From: Hyphomicrobiales bacterium
GTDB taxonomy: Bacteria > Pseudomonadota > Alphaproteobacteria > Rhizobiales > Rhizobiaceae
Length of the DNA: 64,000 nucleotides
Assembly (NCBI GenBank): GCA_900468065.1
Contig: UBTA01000063.1
Location: forward strand, 73,503-137,502
Reading direction: 5' to 3'
The translations under genes and the position numbers were made by a program. A model generated the notes under the pieces. It saw only the letters and a program-made list of their open reading frames with translations, had not been told where the DNA came from and searched no databases. Positions within the stretch are counted from its first letter, which is position 1. Each line of letters starts with the position of its first letter. Shown one piece after another: positions 37,476 to 46,670 of the stretch.

Positions 37476-39008
37476 ATGCGTATTAGAGTTTCGTCAAGTG
37501 TGGGAAAGTCCGTCGTTCGCCTGCTTGCGGCGGTGTTGCTGGCAAGTGTTGCCGCGGGCTGTAGCTCAGATGCGTCACGCTTCGGAGGTCTCTTCTCCAA
37601 GTCCGATAACCTGACGACCAACTCCATCGCCGGCAGCAATGTTCCCATTCCGCGCAGCGATGTGCAGGGTGGAAGTCTGGCAGCGGCCCCAGTGGGGCAG
37701 GTCAATCGTCAAGAGGCGGTCAGTCAGCCATTCCCCGATCCGGTGAACACTGCGTCGGCGCCGGTCTCGCGCGCTCGGGAAGCTTCGACGCCCATCAACG
37801 TTCAGCGCGGGGTTCTTGCTGATCCTACGGCTAAGGCCCGTGACAACTCGCTCTCCCAGCCATTCCCGGCGGCGCGTGAAACGGCAAAAGCCGAACAGAA
37901 GCTCAATGCCGATCCGATCTCAACGGCGACGACATCCAAGGGGGGCTGGTCGGCGGCGAATGCGCCTGCTGTCCTGCTGCGCCAGGGCGATACGGTCGCG
38001 ACGCTCTCCAAGCGCTTCGGTGTGCCGGAGAAGGAAATCCTCAAGGCTAACGGCCTGACGTCTTCATCCCAGGCGGAACCTGGTCAGCGTATTCTGATCC
38101 CGACCTTCGGTGTTGCCGGCAGTGCTGCCAAGGCGTCTGCATCGGACGCTGCCGCCAGCCTCGATGTCGACAAGCAGAAGAACATCCCCGGTCAGCCGGA
38201 CAGCCGCGACGTGGCAATCCTGCCCGGCCAGTCCCAGTCCCGTGAAAAAGGCGTCAACCGCACCGATATGGCCGCCGGCAAGCAGCCGGTTTCCGGCGAT
38301 GGCAACGGCCAGGGTGGCACTTATACGGTCAAGGCGGGCGATTCCATCAACCGGATCGCCAAGGCAAATGGCGTGTCGGTCGATGCGCTGCGCAAGGAAA
38401 ATGGCCTGACAAGTGCTGCAATCCGCATCGGTCAGACACTGAAAATTCCGGGCAGCAATGCCTCGGGTGCCGATCAGGTCGTCACCGCTTCGGTTCCGAA
38501 GAAGGCTGACCCGAAGGTTGCGAAAGCTGACAGCACAAAGCCGGCCGAATACACGGCTCCGGTCGCCAAGCAGTCGGTGACGGAAGTCGCTTCGAAAGAG
38601 GACACGACGGAGGCATCGCCGAAGGCCACAGGCATCAGCAAGTATCGCTGGCCGGTTCGCGGTGCGGTTATTGCCGGCTACGGCGCCAATGTCGAAGGCA
38701 ACCGCAACGACGGCATCAACATCTCGGTTCCCGAGGGTACGCCGATCAAGGCCGCTGAAAATGGCGTGGTCATCTATTCCGGCAGCAGCCTGAAGGAACT
38801 CGGCAACGCCGTTCTGGTTCGCCACGACGACGGTACGGTCACGGTCTACGGCAATGCGTCGGAACTGAAGGTTCAGCGCGGCCAGAAGATCCAGCGTGGC
38901 CAGACGCTGGCCGCATCCGGCATGAGCGGCACAGCCACGCAGCCACAGGTTCACTTCGAGGTGCGCAAGAACGCCAGCGCAGTCAACCCGGCGACGTTCC
39001 TCGAATAG
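37476..39008 (+). CDS. nlpD: NlpD/DipM-type LysM-LytM lipoprotein
   Basis: Envelope protein that activates cell-wall amidases during division. The 510-residue protein has a lipoprotein signal (basic start, hydrophobic stretch, Cys29 in SVAAGCSS), a disordered linker, two LysM peptidoglycan-binding domains (about 167-210 and 282-326) and a C-terminal M23/LytM domain (about 390-510). The LytM zinc site is degenerate: where an active enzyme has His and Asp the sequence reads RNDGINIS, though QVHFEV keeps one His. It is therefore more likely a regulator than an enzyme. Its position after surE-pcm is the classic nlpD position. A near-CtrA box lies upstream. Confidence 0.9.
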   Translation: MRIRVSSSVGKSVVRLLAAVLLASVAAGCSSDASRFGGLFSKSDNLTTNSIAGSNVPIPRSDVQGGSLAAAPVGQVNRQEAVSQPFPDPVNTASAPVSRAREASTPINVQRGVLADPTAKARDNSLSQPFPAARETAKAEQKLNADPISTATTSKGGWSAANAPAVLLRQGDTVATLSKRFGVPEKEILKANGLTSSSQAEPGQRILIPTFGVAGSAAKASASDAAASLDVDKQKNIPGQPDSRDVAILPGQSQSREKGVNRTDMAAGKQPVSGDGNGQGGTYTVKAGDSINRIAKANGVSVDALRKENGLTSAAIRIGQTLKIPGSNASGADQVVTASVPKKADPKVAKADSTKPAEYTAPVAKQSVTEVASKEDTTEASPKATGISKYRWPVRGAVIAGYGANVEGNRNDGINISVPEGTPIKAAENGVVIYSGSSLKELGNAVLVRHDDGTVTVYGNASELKVQRGQKIQRGQTLAASGMSGTATQPQVHFEVRKNASAVNPATFLE

Positions 39009-39032
39009 TCTGAGGCCGCCATTCAACGAGCT

Positions 39033-39063
39033 AAAGAAAAGCCCCTTCTCGGGGCTTTTCTGC
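39033..39063. terminator. Bidirectional terminator between nlpD and the DUF815 gene
   Basis: A perfect 11-bp stem AGAAAAGCCCC / GGGGCTTTTCT around the loop TTCTC. A-rich left flank and T-rich right arm allow use in both directions. Confidence 0.85.
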
Positions 39064-39065
39064 GT

Positions 39066-39938
39066 TCAGGCCAGGTCGATCTTCTTCTGTGAACGGCCGG
39101 CCAGATCCTGGATGAACTGCCAGGCGACACGGCCGGAGCGGGCGCCGCGCGTCGTGCTCCATTCCAGTGCGTCGGCGTGCAGCTGTTGGGGGGCGGTTTC
39201 CAACCCGAAATGAGCGGCATAACCATCGATCATCGCCAGATAATCGTCCTGGCTGCACTTGTAGAACCCGAGCCAGAGCCCGAACCGGTCGGATAGCGAG
39301 ACCTTTTCCTCGACGGCTTCGGAGGGATTGATGGCCGTCGATTGCTCATTTTCCATCATATGACGGGGCAATAGATGCCGGCGATTGGAGGTCGCATAGA
39401 GCAACACATTGGCCGGCCGGCCCTCGATGCCGCCGTCGAGCACGGCTTTCAGCGATTTGTAGGATGTATCATCGTGATCGAAGGACAGGTCGTCACAGAA
39501 AACGATGACCGGGACCGGCGCAGTTTTCAGGATTTCCATCAGGGTCGGCAGCGTGGCGATATCTTCGCGATGCACCTCGACCAGCTTCAGGCGGATGCCG
39601 GCATCCGCAGCGACGCTGGCGTGAACCGCCTTGACCAGCGAGGATTTGCCCATGCCGCGCGCGCCCCAGAGCAGCACGTTGTTGGCCGGAAAACCTTGTG
39701 CAAATCTCAGCGTATTGTCGAACAGGATATCGCGGACATGATCGACGCTCTGGATCAGCTTGAGCTCGACACGGTTTGGTTTGGTCACCGGCTGGAGATG
39801 CAGGCGCTGGGGAGACCAGACGAAGCATTCTGCAGCGTCCCAGTCGTTGACGGCAGGGGCTGGACCGGCGATCCGCTCGATGGCAGCCGATAGCTTGCGC
39901 ATTTCGGCGATCAGAAGGTCGATTTTTGTGTCCTGCAT
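39066..39938 (-). CDS. DUF815 family AAA-type ATP-binding protein
   Basis: A 290-residue P-loop ATPase. Walker A is GARGMGKSSLVK, Walker B is VPVIVFCDDLSFD, and a sensor-like YATSNRRHLLPRHM follows. The N-terminal part (about 1-85) is a separate helical region. The protein family is common in proteobacteria and lacks a firm function. The start ATG 39938 (MQDTKIDLL) has GGGGAAG before it; an upstream in-frame ATG adds 20 residues. It is transcribed alone, divergent from yajC and convergent with nlpD. Confidence 0.87.
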   Translation of the reverse strand: MQDTKIDLLIAEMRKLSAAIERIAGPAPAVNDWDAAECFVWSPQRLHLQPVTKPNRVELKLIQSVDHVRDILFDNTLRFAQGFPANNVLLWGARGMGKSSLVKAVHASVAADAGIRLKLVEVHREDIATLPTLMEILKTAPVPVIVFCDDLSFDHDDTSYKSLKAVLDGGIEGRPANVLLYATSNRRHLLPRHMMENEQSTAINPSEAVEEKVSLSDRFGLWLGFYKCSQDDYLAMIDGYAAHFGLETAPQQLHADALEWSTTRGARSGRVAWQFIQDLAGRSQKKIDLA

Positions 39939-40181
39939 GAGAGCTTCCCCGATGATGACTATGGTTTTTGGCTGTGGGGCCGAACTGTCCGGTAGCATGG
40001 CTGATCTAACGGTAAAAGGCGTGAAATCCAGTAGAAAGAGCTTCTCCTCGGGCTGATTTCATGTATGAGGCTGGAGGCAGAAGCCGGTTGGTCTGTTGTT
40101 GCATTGAAATCAGCAATTCCTATATTCCGGCGATCCGAAACGCGGGCATCCGTCCGCCAAACTGCATTCAAGGAGTGATTG

Positions 40182-40517
40182 ATGTTCATTACCGAGGCAT
40201 TCGCCCAGACGGCACCCGGCGCAAGCGCTGGCGGCGCTGATATTCTCATGTCGATCCTGCCGTTCCTGCTGATCTTCGTCGTGATGTACTTCCTGATCAT
40301 CCGTCCGCAGCGCGCCAACATGAAGCGCCGCGAGGAACTGCTGAAGAACATCCGCCGCGGCGATCAGGTGGTCACCGGTGGTGGAATTCTCGGCAAGGTG
40401 ACGAAGGTCGTTGATGACAGCGAACTCGAAGTCGAAATTGCTGACGGGGTGAAGATTCGTGTGGTACGCAGTGGTGTATCCGAAGTCCGTGTGAAGGGCG
40501 AACCTGTCAAGGAATAA
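40182..40517 (+). CDS. yajC: Preprotein translocase subunit YajC
   Basis: Small inner-membrane partner of SecDF. The 111-residue protein has one membrane helix (ILPFLLIFVVMYFLIIRPQ, about 24-42) followed by RPQRANMKRREELLKNIRRG and a YajC beta-domain (GDQVVTGGGILGKVTKV). The ATG at 40182 follows AAGGAG; a TTG directly before it is not needed. secDF follows after 59 bases. Confidence 0.95.
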   Translation: MFITEAFAQTAPGASAGGADILMSILPFLLIFVVMYFLIIRPQRANMKRREELLKNIRRGDQVVTGGGILGKVTKVVDDSELEVEIADGVKIRVVRSGVSEVRVKGEPVKE

Positions 40518-40576
40518 GCTTGCAGGGGAGGCCGGGTACACTGGTCACCCTGTAACGACGTGTCTTTGAGAGCTTC

Positions 40577-43135
40577 ATGCCGTATTTTTCCCGCTGGAAA
40601 ACCATTATCGTCTGGCTCGTCGTGCTGCTTAGCATCCTGGTCGCCATTCCGAATGCGGTATCGACCGCTACGCTGGATACGCTGCCGGACTGGCTTCCGA
40701 AGAAGCAGATGATGCTCGGCCTCGACCTTCAGGGCGGATCACAGATCACGCTGAAGATCGAACGGGAAGATGTCGTCAAGGCGCGGCTTGAGGCTGTTAT
40801 CAACGATGTCGGCGCGCGCCTGCGCGCTGCCGGCATCGGTTATTCCGGACTGTCGGGAACCGGGCAGGAGATCCAGCTTCGTCTTCGCGACCCGGCCCAG
40901 GCCGATGCCGCGCGGGCGGCATTGAAGCCTCTGACCGATTTGGTCAAGGCCTCCGGCCTGACGAAGACCGACTTCAGCGAAGTCACCGTCGAGAATTCTA
41001 CCGATGGAACCTTGTCGATCGCTGTCACCGATGACGGCATCAATCACAGGATCTCCGCCACACTCGATGGCGCGATCACGGTTCTGCACCGGCGCCTGAC
41101 GGAACTCGGTTCCCTGCAGCCGAAGATCCGCAGGCAGGGTGGCGACCGTATCATCGTCCAGATCCCCGGGCGTTATGATCCCGAGCAGGTCAAATACATC
41201 CTCGGTCAGGCCGGAATATTGTCGTTTCGCAGCATCGATATGTCGATGCCGGTCCAGGATGCGGTCAACGGTCAGCCGCCGGTCAGTTCGGAAGTTCTCT
41301 ATTCGGCCGACGACCCGCCGATCGGCTACCTGCTGCGCCGCCAACCCATTATCGACAACGCTGATATCATCGACGCCCAATCAGCGGTCAATGCCCAGTC
41401 CGGCAACCCCGTTGTCAACCTGCGGCTCGGAGTCGACGGCACCGCTCGGTTTGCGCAGGCGACTGCCGACAATTCCGGCACAACGGTCGCCATCGTTCTG
41501 GACGGCGCGGTGATTGCCACGCCCTTGGTGCGCAAGGCGATCACCGATGGTACAGTCCAGCTGGTCGCGGACATGAGCCCGGAAGGGGCGGACGATCTGG
41601 CGCTGCTGTTGCGCGCCGGAGCCTTGCCGACGCCGCTCACCGTTGTCGAGGAGCGTTCGATCGGGGCGGGACGCGGCGCCGATTCCATCCACTCGATCAT
41701 CACGGCCGGCGCAATCGGTGCTGTCCTCGTCATCGCCTTCATGGTCGGTTTCTATGGGCTATTCGGCGCGGTTGCGAGCCTCGCGGTCGCTCTCAACGTG
41801 GTGATGATCATCGCCGTTCTGACAGCCACCGGACTGCCTTTGACGCTGCCGGGTATTGCCGGCATTGTGCTGACCATCGGTATGGCGGTCGATTCGAACG
41901 TGCTGATCTATGAACGTATCCGCGAAGAGGTACGGCAGGGCCGCTCTGTGCGGGACGCTCTGCAATATGGTTTTTCACGCGCTTTTGCTGCTATCGTTGA
42001 TGCCAACATCACCACGCTGATTGCCGCCATCATCCTGCTGTTCCTTGGAACGGGCTCGGTGCGCGGCTTTGCCGTGACGCTTGCCATCGGTATCGTCACC
42101 ACGCTGTTCACTGCCTTTACCCTGACACGGGTCATGCTCGAAATCTGGGTCGATCGCCGCCGTCCGACGGCGCTGCCGGATGGCATTCGCACCGGAATAT
42201 TCGATAGTGCCGCCCTGCGGTTCATGGCGATCCGCAATTATGTCTTCTCGCTGACGGCGCTTTTGTCCGTCGTCAGCATGCTGTTGTTTGGCGCGCTCGG
42301 CATCAACCTTGGCATCGATTTTTCCGGCGGCTCGGTGATCGAGTTGAAAGCCCGCGAGGGCAATGCCGATATCGAGGATATTCGCGGCCGCCTGTATGAA
42401 CTCAATATCGGTGACGTCACGGTAAAACCGTTCGGTTCGCCGCAGGATGTGGTGGTTCGGGTGCATTCGCGTGACGGCGGCGAGAATGCTGAGCAGACAT
42501 CGGTGATCATGATCCGGGGCGAGCTTGAGGATCAATACGAGTTCCGCCGCGTCGAAGTCGTCGGGCCGTCGGTTTCCGGCGATCTGACGACTGCGGCCAC
42601 CATCGGCGTCCTGGCGTCGCTCCTGGCGATCCTGATCTATATCTGGGTGCGGTTCGAATGGCAGTTTGCTGCAGGCGCCATCGTCGCCACGCTGCATGAC
42701 GTGCTTTTGACCATCGGCCTGTTTGTCGTCACCGGCATGGAGTTCAATCTGACGAGTATCGCGGCTCTTTTGACCATCGTTGGGTATTCGCTCAACGATA
42801 CCGTGGTCGTCTACGATCGTGTCCGCGAGAATCTGAGGCGATATCCCCGCATGCCCTTACCGATCCTGATCGACACATCGATCAATCAGACCTTATCCCG
42901 CACCGTACTCACCGGCGCCACGACGATGCTGGCGCTCGCAGCGTTGTGCTTCTTCGGCGGCGAGGCGATCCAGTCCTTTGCATTCGTCATGCTGTTCGGT
43001 GTGGCTGTCGGCACGTTCTCATCGATCTATGTCGCAGGTCCCGTCCTTATCCTGTTCAAGCTGAGGCACGGCACACCAGATGACGCCGAAAGAAGCGGCG
43101 GCATCGGTGCCCAACCGGCCCGGGGAGCGCAGTAA
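40577..43135 (+). CDS. secDF: Fused protein-export membrane protein SecDF
   Basis: Proton-driven helper of the Sec translocon that pulls exported proteins from the periplasmic side. The 852-residue protein fuses SecD (about 1-530) and SecF (about 540-845), giving 12 membrane helices. SecD hallmarks are LGLDLQGGSQITLKIE and the D1/D6 motifs (GIVLTIGMAVDSNVLIYERIRE, cited in part, and AFAAIVDANITTLI); the SecF part has INLGIDFSGGSVIEL and SIAALLTIVGYSLNDTVVVY. Fusion of secD and secF is common in alphaproteobacteria. The stop lies one base before the next ATG, so secDF and the gene that follows are coupled. Confidence 0.96.
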   Translation: MPYFSRWKTIIVWLVVLLSILVAIPNAVSTATLDTLPDWLPKKQMMLGLDLQGGSQITLKIEREDVVKARLEAVINDVGARLRAAGIGYSGLSGTGQEIQLRLRDPAQADAARAALKPLTDLVKASGLTKTDFSEVTVENSTDGTLSIAVTDDGINHRISATLDGAITVLHRRLTELGSLQPKIRRQGGDRIIVQIPGRYDPEQVKYILGQAGILSFRSIDMSMPVQDAVNGQPPVSSEVLYSADDPPIGYLLRRQPIIDNADIIDAQSAVNAQSGNPVVNLRLGVDGTARFAQATADNSGTTVAIVLDGAVIATPLVRKAITDGTVQLVADMSPEGADDLALLLRAGALPTPLTVVEERSIGAGRGADSIHSIITAGAIGAVLVIAFMVGFYGLFGAVASLAVALNVVMIIAVLTATGLPLTLPGIAGIVLTIGMAVDSNVLIYERIREEVRQGRSVRDALQYGFSRAFAAIVDANITTLIAAIILLFLGTGSVRGFAVTLAIGIVTTLFTAFTLTRVMLEIWVDRRRPTALPDGIRTGIFDSAALRFMAIRNYVFSLTALLSVVSMLLFGALGINLGIDFSGGSVIELKAREGNADIEDIRGRLYELNIGDVTVKPFGSPQDVVVRVHSRDGGENAEQTSVIMIRGELEDQYEFRRVEVVGPSVSGDLTTAATIGVLASLLAILIYIWVRFEWQFAAGAIVATLHDVLLTIGLFVVTGMEFNLTSIAALLTIVGYSLNDTVVVYDRVRENLRRYPRMPLPILIDTSINQTLSRTVLTGATTMLALAALCFFGGEAIQSFAFVMLFGVAVGTFSSIYVAGPVLILFKLRHGTPDDAERSGGIGAQPARGAQ

Positions 43136-43136
43136 C

Positions 43137-43523
43137 ATGCGAAAACCCATCGAAATCCGTAAGGCCCATTTTCCGGGCCGCGCGCCGATCGACAGTTACG
43201 GCAATGGCGGCTTCCGTTTTGCCGAAATGTCCCATCGCGGCTCGCTGCTGATGCTGCCCTCGGGCATCTACGGCTGGGACATGGTGGAAGGCGATCCGTT
43301 GAGCGTGGAAAGTTTCCAGCGGGTTTTCGAGGAAGCGGCTGATATCGAGGTTATTCTGGTGGGAACCGGCAAGGACATCAAACCTTTGCCAGCTGCCTTG
43401 AAGGTGGCGTTCAAGGAACATGGGATCTCATCCGATCCGATGAGCACAGGTGCGGCCATCCGAACCTACAATATCATGCTTGCCGAAGAACGCGCCGTCG
43501 CCGCCGCCTTCATTGTCGTCTGA
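43137..43523 (+). CDS. Mth938-domain protein (NDUFAF3 family)
   Basis: A 128-residue single-domain protein of the Mth938/DUF498 family, whose human member NDUFAF3 is an assembly factor for respiratory complex I. Seen here: the family core GIYGWDMVEGDPLSVESF, VILVGTGKDIKPLP and GISSDPMSTGAAIRTYN. ATG 43137 follows CGGGGAGCGC and lies one base after the secDF stop; readings from further upstream cross into secDF. The yajC-secDF-Mth938 order recurs in alphaproteobacteria. The next gene is homologous to NDUFAF6, another complex I factor. A role in complex I assembly in this organism is inference. Confidence 0.88.
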   Translation: MRKPIEIRKAHFPGRAPIDSYGNGGFRFAEMSHRGSLLMLPSGIYGWDMVEGDPLSVESFQRVFEEAADIEVILVGTGKDIKPLPAALKVAFKEHGISSDPMSTGAAIRTYNIMLAEERAVAAAFIVV

Positions 43524-43526
43524 ACA

Positions 43527-44402
43527 ATGCACATGCCAGAAAATACTGCCCTTGTTCCGCAACCCGTCTACGACTTCAGTCTGACTGCATTGCGCGACAG
43601 CGACCGCGATCGCTATCTCGCCTGTCTCCTGTCGCCGCAGGACAAACGCGGTCCGCTTTCGGCGCTCTATGCGTTTCATGCGGAGATTGCCCGCGTGCGC
43701 GATCTCGTGCGTGAGCCGTTGCCCGGCGAAATCCGGCTGCAATGGTGGCGCGATGTGCTTGACGATCCGACTGGAACGAGCGGCGAGGGCAACCCGCTGG
43801 CCGAGGCGCTGCTTGCCTGCGTGAAGAGCCACAATCTGCCAGTCCCGGTGCTGCAGAACATGATCGATGCCCGCATCTTCGATCTCTATGACGATCCGAT
43901 GGAAAGCCGTGCGTCGCTCGAAGGCTATGCGGGCGAAACGGCGTCGGCACTCATTCAGTTGGCAAGCCTGATTCTCGATCCCGCACAGGCGCAGAACTCG
44001 GCGTCAGCGGCCGGTCATGCCGGCGTTGCCCAGGCGATTGCCGGTCTCCTTCTGCTCCTGCCGCTGCATCGCCGGCGCGGCCAGGTCTATTTTCCAGCCG
44101 AACTCCTCGCGGCAACCGGGCTTGACCGCGACAGTTTCCTCTCTGGCGAGAACGAACAGTCCGTCAGTCTGGCAATCCGCGCGTTTGCCGGTCTTGGCCG
44201 CGAGCACCTTGCCAAGGCCCGTGCGGCTACCGGTACCATTTCACCGGAGAATCGATCTGCGTTCACCGCACTGGCGCTGGCGGAACCGGTTTTCGATCGT
44301 GCTGAGCGGGCTGGATCGAAACTGTTCGAACATTCGATCGTGCCGCCGCAATGGCGCCGGCAATGGTGGATGTGGAAGGCCGCCCTTAGCGGCAGATGGT
44401 AA
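43527..44402 (+). CDS. Squalene/phytoene synthase family protein (NDUFAF6-like)
   Basis: A 291-residue all-helical trans-isoprenyl-diphosphate-synthase fold protein. It keeps general family features (RYLACLLSPQDKRGPLSALYAF, LQWWRDVL) but the two Asp-rich DXXXD motifs of true phytoene synthases are not evident: the first appears as RVRDLV. That fits the NDUFAF6 branch, which includes complex I assembly factors, better than carotenoid synthesis, and no carotenoid genes are nearby. It starts 3 bases after the Mth938 gene and belongs to the secDF operon. Confidence 0.8.
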   Translation: MHMPENTALVPQPVYDFSLTALRDSDRDRYLACLLSPQDKRGPLSALYAFHAEIARVRDLVREPLPGEIRLQWWRDVLDDPTGTSGEGNPLAEALLACVKSHNLPVPVLQNMIDARIFDLYDDPMESRASLEGYAGETASALIQLASLILDPAQAQNSASAAGHAGVAQAIAGLLLLLPLHRRRGQVYFPAELLAATGLDRDSFLSGENEQSVSLAIRAFAGLGREHLAKARAATGTISPENRSAFTALALAEPVFDRAERAGSKLFEHSIVPPQWRRQWWMWKAALSGRW

Positions 44403-44531
44403 AACGCAGACGGCGTTTCTTATATTCGTCAATACTGTTGCGCGATGCCAGCGGGCACATTGGCGCAAGGTTCACCTTTTAGGGTCGCACGGTGTTATTG
44501 TCATGAACTGTGTAAAAAGGGAGTCGGCGCC

Positions 44532-44972
44532 ATGGGTTGGCCGATTGTCATCATCTGCATTCTGCTCGCAGGTATTTTCTACATGCGGATGAAGGCGCGC
44601 GCCGACAAGGACAGGCGCGAACCGGATGCAGGGATAGCGATCCTCGATTTTGGCCGTGCCTTTCCCGAGGAAGCCATAAGAGCCATTCATGCGACGGCGG
44701 ATGAAAAGGCCTATTTCGTCCGCCTGCACGACGGCAAGGCCGGTTTCATGGCAGCGCATGGCACGCATTTCGGCTGCCATCTGATCGAAGCCGGCAAGGT
44801 GAATGTAGGCAACGCTGATAGCGGGCGCGGCCTGACGGTGCACTTCACCGACTTTTCCTATCTCGATGGCGTCTACGAGTTTGCAAGCCCGGAAATAGCA
44901 GCCGAGGTTTCCCTCTGGCTGCTCGGCAGTTTCAAGCCGCAATCGGAACTTGCCGTTCTTCCGGAGAATTAG
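44532..44972 (+). CDS. Hypothetical membrane-anchored protein
   Basis: A 146-residue protein with one N-terminal membrane helix ([20 protein letters not shown]) and a soluble domain of about 115 residues ([39 protein letters not shown]) that I do not recognise. The start ATG 44532 follows AAGGGAG. It lies 129 bases after the NDUFAF6-like gene on the same strand and could be the last gene of the secDF operon. Its TAG stop overlaps the TAA stop of the convergent trmFO gene by two bases. Confidence 0.75.
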   Translation: MGWPIVIICILLAGIFYMRMKARADKDRREPDAGIAILDFGRAFPEEAIRAIHATADEKAYFVRLHDGKAGFMAAHGTHFGCHLIEAGKVNVGNADSGRGLTVHFTDFSYLDGVYEFASPEIAAEVSLWLLGSFKPQSELAVLPEN

Positions 44973-46381
44973 GCCTTCTTCAGCCAGGCAGCGCAATCGT
45001 CCAGCGCCCGCTGCGCCACCAGTTGCTTCTTCATCACCGTCTTGTCCTTGCCGCGAAAGCGCTTGACGCCCTCGGGTTTGACGATCGCGCCCGGCTCCAG
45101 CAGCGGGAACAGGCCGAAATTGATGTTCATCGGCTGGAACGAGCGTTTGCCCGGTTCGTCATCCGAAACGATATGGCCGCCGGTGATGTGGTTGAGCAGC
45201 GAACCGAAGGCCGTGGTTTCTGGCGGTAGCGGCAGTGGCTGGCCCTTGCGCTCCGCAGCCGCAAAACGGCCGGCGAGCAGGCCGATGCTGGCGCTTTCGA
45301 CATAGCCTTCGCAGCCGGTGATCTGGCCGGCGAATCGCAAGCCTGGCCGTGACTTCAGCGTAAGCGACCTGTCGAGCAGCACCGGCGAATTGATATAGGT
45401 GTTGCGGTGCAGGCCGCCGAGGCGGGCGAATTCGGCTTTCTCAAGCCCGGGAATCATCCGGATCACTTCCGCCTGCGCGCCATATTTCAGCTTCGTCTGG
45501 AAGCCGACCATGTTGTAGAGGGTGCCAAGTGCGTTGTCCTGGCGCAATTGCACGACGGCATAAGCCTTGACGGTCGGGTTATGGGCATTGGTGAGACCCA
45601 TTGGTTTCATCGGACCGTGACGCAGGGTTTCGCGGCCGCGCTCGGCCATGACCTCGATCGGCAGGCAGCCATCGAAATAGGGGGTACCTTCCCATTCCTT
45701 GAAGCCGGTCTTGTCGCCAGCAATCAGTGCATCGACAAAGGCATTGTACTGCGCCTCATCCATCGGGCAGTTGATATAGTCCTTGCCTGTGCCGCCCGGC
45801 CCGACCTTGTCGTAACGGGATTGGAACCAGCAGATATCCATATCGATGCTCTCGGTATGGATGATCGGCGCGATGGCATCGAAGAAGGCCAGCGCATCGG
45901 CGCCGGTTTCCGCCTGGATCGCTGTTGCAAGCGAGGGCGCCGTCAACGGGCCGGTGGCGATGATGGCGAGATCCCAGTCCTTCGGCGGCAGGCCGTTGAC
46001 TTCCTCACGCACGACGGTGATCAGCGGATGGCTGCCGATTGATGCCGTCACGGCATCAGAGAAACCGTCGCGGTCAACCGCAAGCGCTCCACCGGCCGGA
46101 ACCTGGTTCTTGTCGGCGCAGGACATGATCAGCGAACCGGCAAGCCGCATCTCGGCGTGCAGCACGCCAACGGCATTGCTGGTGGCATCATCGGAGCGGA
46201 AGGAGTTGGAACAGACCAGTTCGGCAAGGCCGTCAGTCTTGTGGGCATCCGTGCCACGGACGCCACGCATCTCGTGGAGAATCACCGGGATGCCTGCCTC
46301 GGCGATCTGCCAGGCAGCTTCAGAACCGGCGAGGCCGCCGCCGATAACGTGGATAGGGGAGTGCGAAGATGTATCTGTCAT
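44969..46381 (-). CDS. trmFO: Methylenetetrahydrofolate-tRNA-(uracil-5-)-methyltransferase TrmFO
   Basis: Folate- and FAD-dependent enzyme that makes 5-methyluridine at tRNA position 54. The 470-residue protein has the FAD-binding start [19 protein letters not shown], the [19 protein letters not shown] block, the [17 protein letters not shown] segment and the [19 protein letters not shown] tail. I start at [12 protein letters not shown] (46381); in-frame codons upstream cross the terminator hairpin at 46458-46485. Confidence 0.95.
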   Translation of the reverse strand: MTDTSSHSPIHVIGGGLAGSEAAWQIAEAGIPVILHEMRGVRGTDAHKTDGLAELVCSNSFRSDDATSNAVGVLHAEMRLAGSLIMSCADKNQVPAGGALAVDRDGFSDAVTASIGSHPLITVVREEVNGLPPKDWDLAIIATGPLTAPSLATAIQAETGADALAFFDAIAPIIHTESIDMDICWFQSRYDKVGPGGTGKDYINCPMDEAQYNAFVDALIAGDKTGFKEWEGTPYFDGCLPIEVMAERGRETLRHGPMKPMGLTNAHNPTVKAYAVVQLRQDNALGTLYNMVGFQTKLKYGAQAEVIRMIPGLEKAEFARLGGLHRNTYINSPVLLDRSLTLKSRPGLRFAGQITGCEGYVESASIGLLAGRFAAAERKGQPLPLPPETTAFGSLLNHITGGHIVSDDEPGKRSFQPMNINFGLFPLLEPGAIVKPEGVKRFRGKDKTVMKKQLVAQRALDDCAAWLKKA

Positions 46382-46457
46382 GCGCCGTTTATTAGAGCAA
46401 GGCGGGCAGGAAGGAAACCGGTTCTGTGCGGTTGATATCGACGCAAGGCCCGGAATC

Positions 46458-46486
46458 AAAAACGGCACCGTGTGGTGCCGTTTTTA
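46458..46486 (-). terminator. Intrinsic terminator after the first DUF1127 gene
   Basis: A perfect 12-bp stem AAAAACGGCACC / GGTGCCGTTTTT around the loop GTGT, symmetrical, with A and T runs. On the minus strand it separates the DUF1127 gene at 46527 from trmFO. Confidence 0.85.
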
Positions 46487-46526
46487 GTCAGTCGACATTC
46501 CCGGTCCGGTCAACGGACTGGTCCGA

Positions 46527-46670
46527 TTAACGGAAGGAACGCGAAGCGATGTTGCGGATGTCGAAGCGGGTGATACCGATGTCCGTCAGGGCGTGGTTGG
46601 ACAGGTTGCCAAGTTCAGCAACGGTACGGCGATAGTTGATCCAGCTTTTTGCGATACGAATCGGGTTCAT
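46527..46670 (-). CDS. DUF1127 small Arg-rich protein (first copy)
   Basis: A 47-residue protein, MNPIRIAKSWINYRRTVAEL... ending RFDIRNIASRSFR, with the DUF1127 (YjiS-like) core L-x-x-L-x-x-H/R-x-L-x-D-I-G-I. The start ATG 46670 has an AAGGAAAAGATC site; reading further upstream gives unrelated residues. Proteins of this family are basic, and at least one (CcaF1 of Rhodobacter) binds RNA and is made with CCUCCUCC-loop small RNAs. In Brucella and Agrobacterium, DUF1127 genes are controlled by the LysR regulator VtlR. It lies 0.5 kb from a second copy and 0.9 kb from the small RNAs described here. Confidence 0.9.
   Translation of the reverse strand: MNPIRIAKSWINYRRTVAELGNLSNHALTDIGITRFDIRNIASRSFR

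Noticed and set aside
43527..44402. Carotenoid biosynthesis gene
   Set aside because: The family match is to phytoene synthases in general, but the Asp-rich motifs are unclear and no other carotenoid genes are near; the NDUFAF6 branch fits better.
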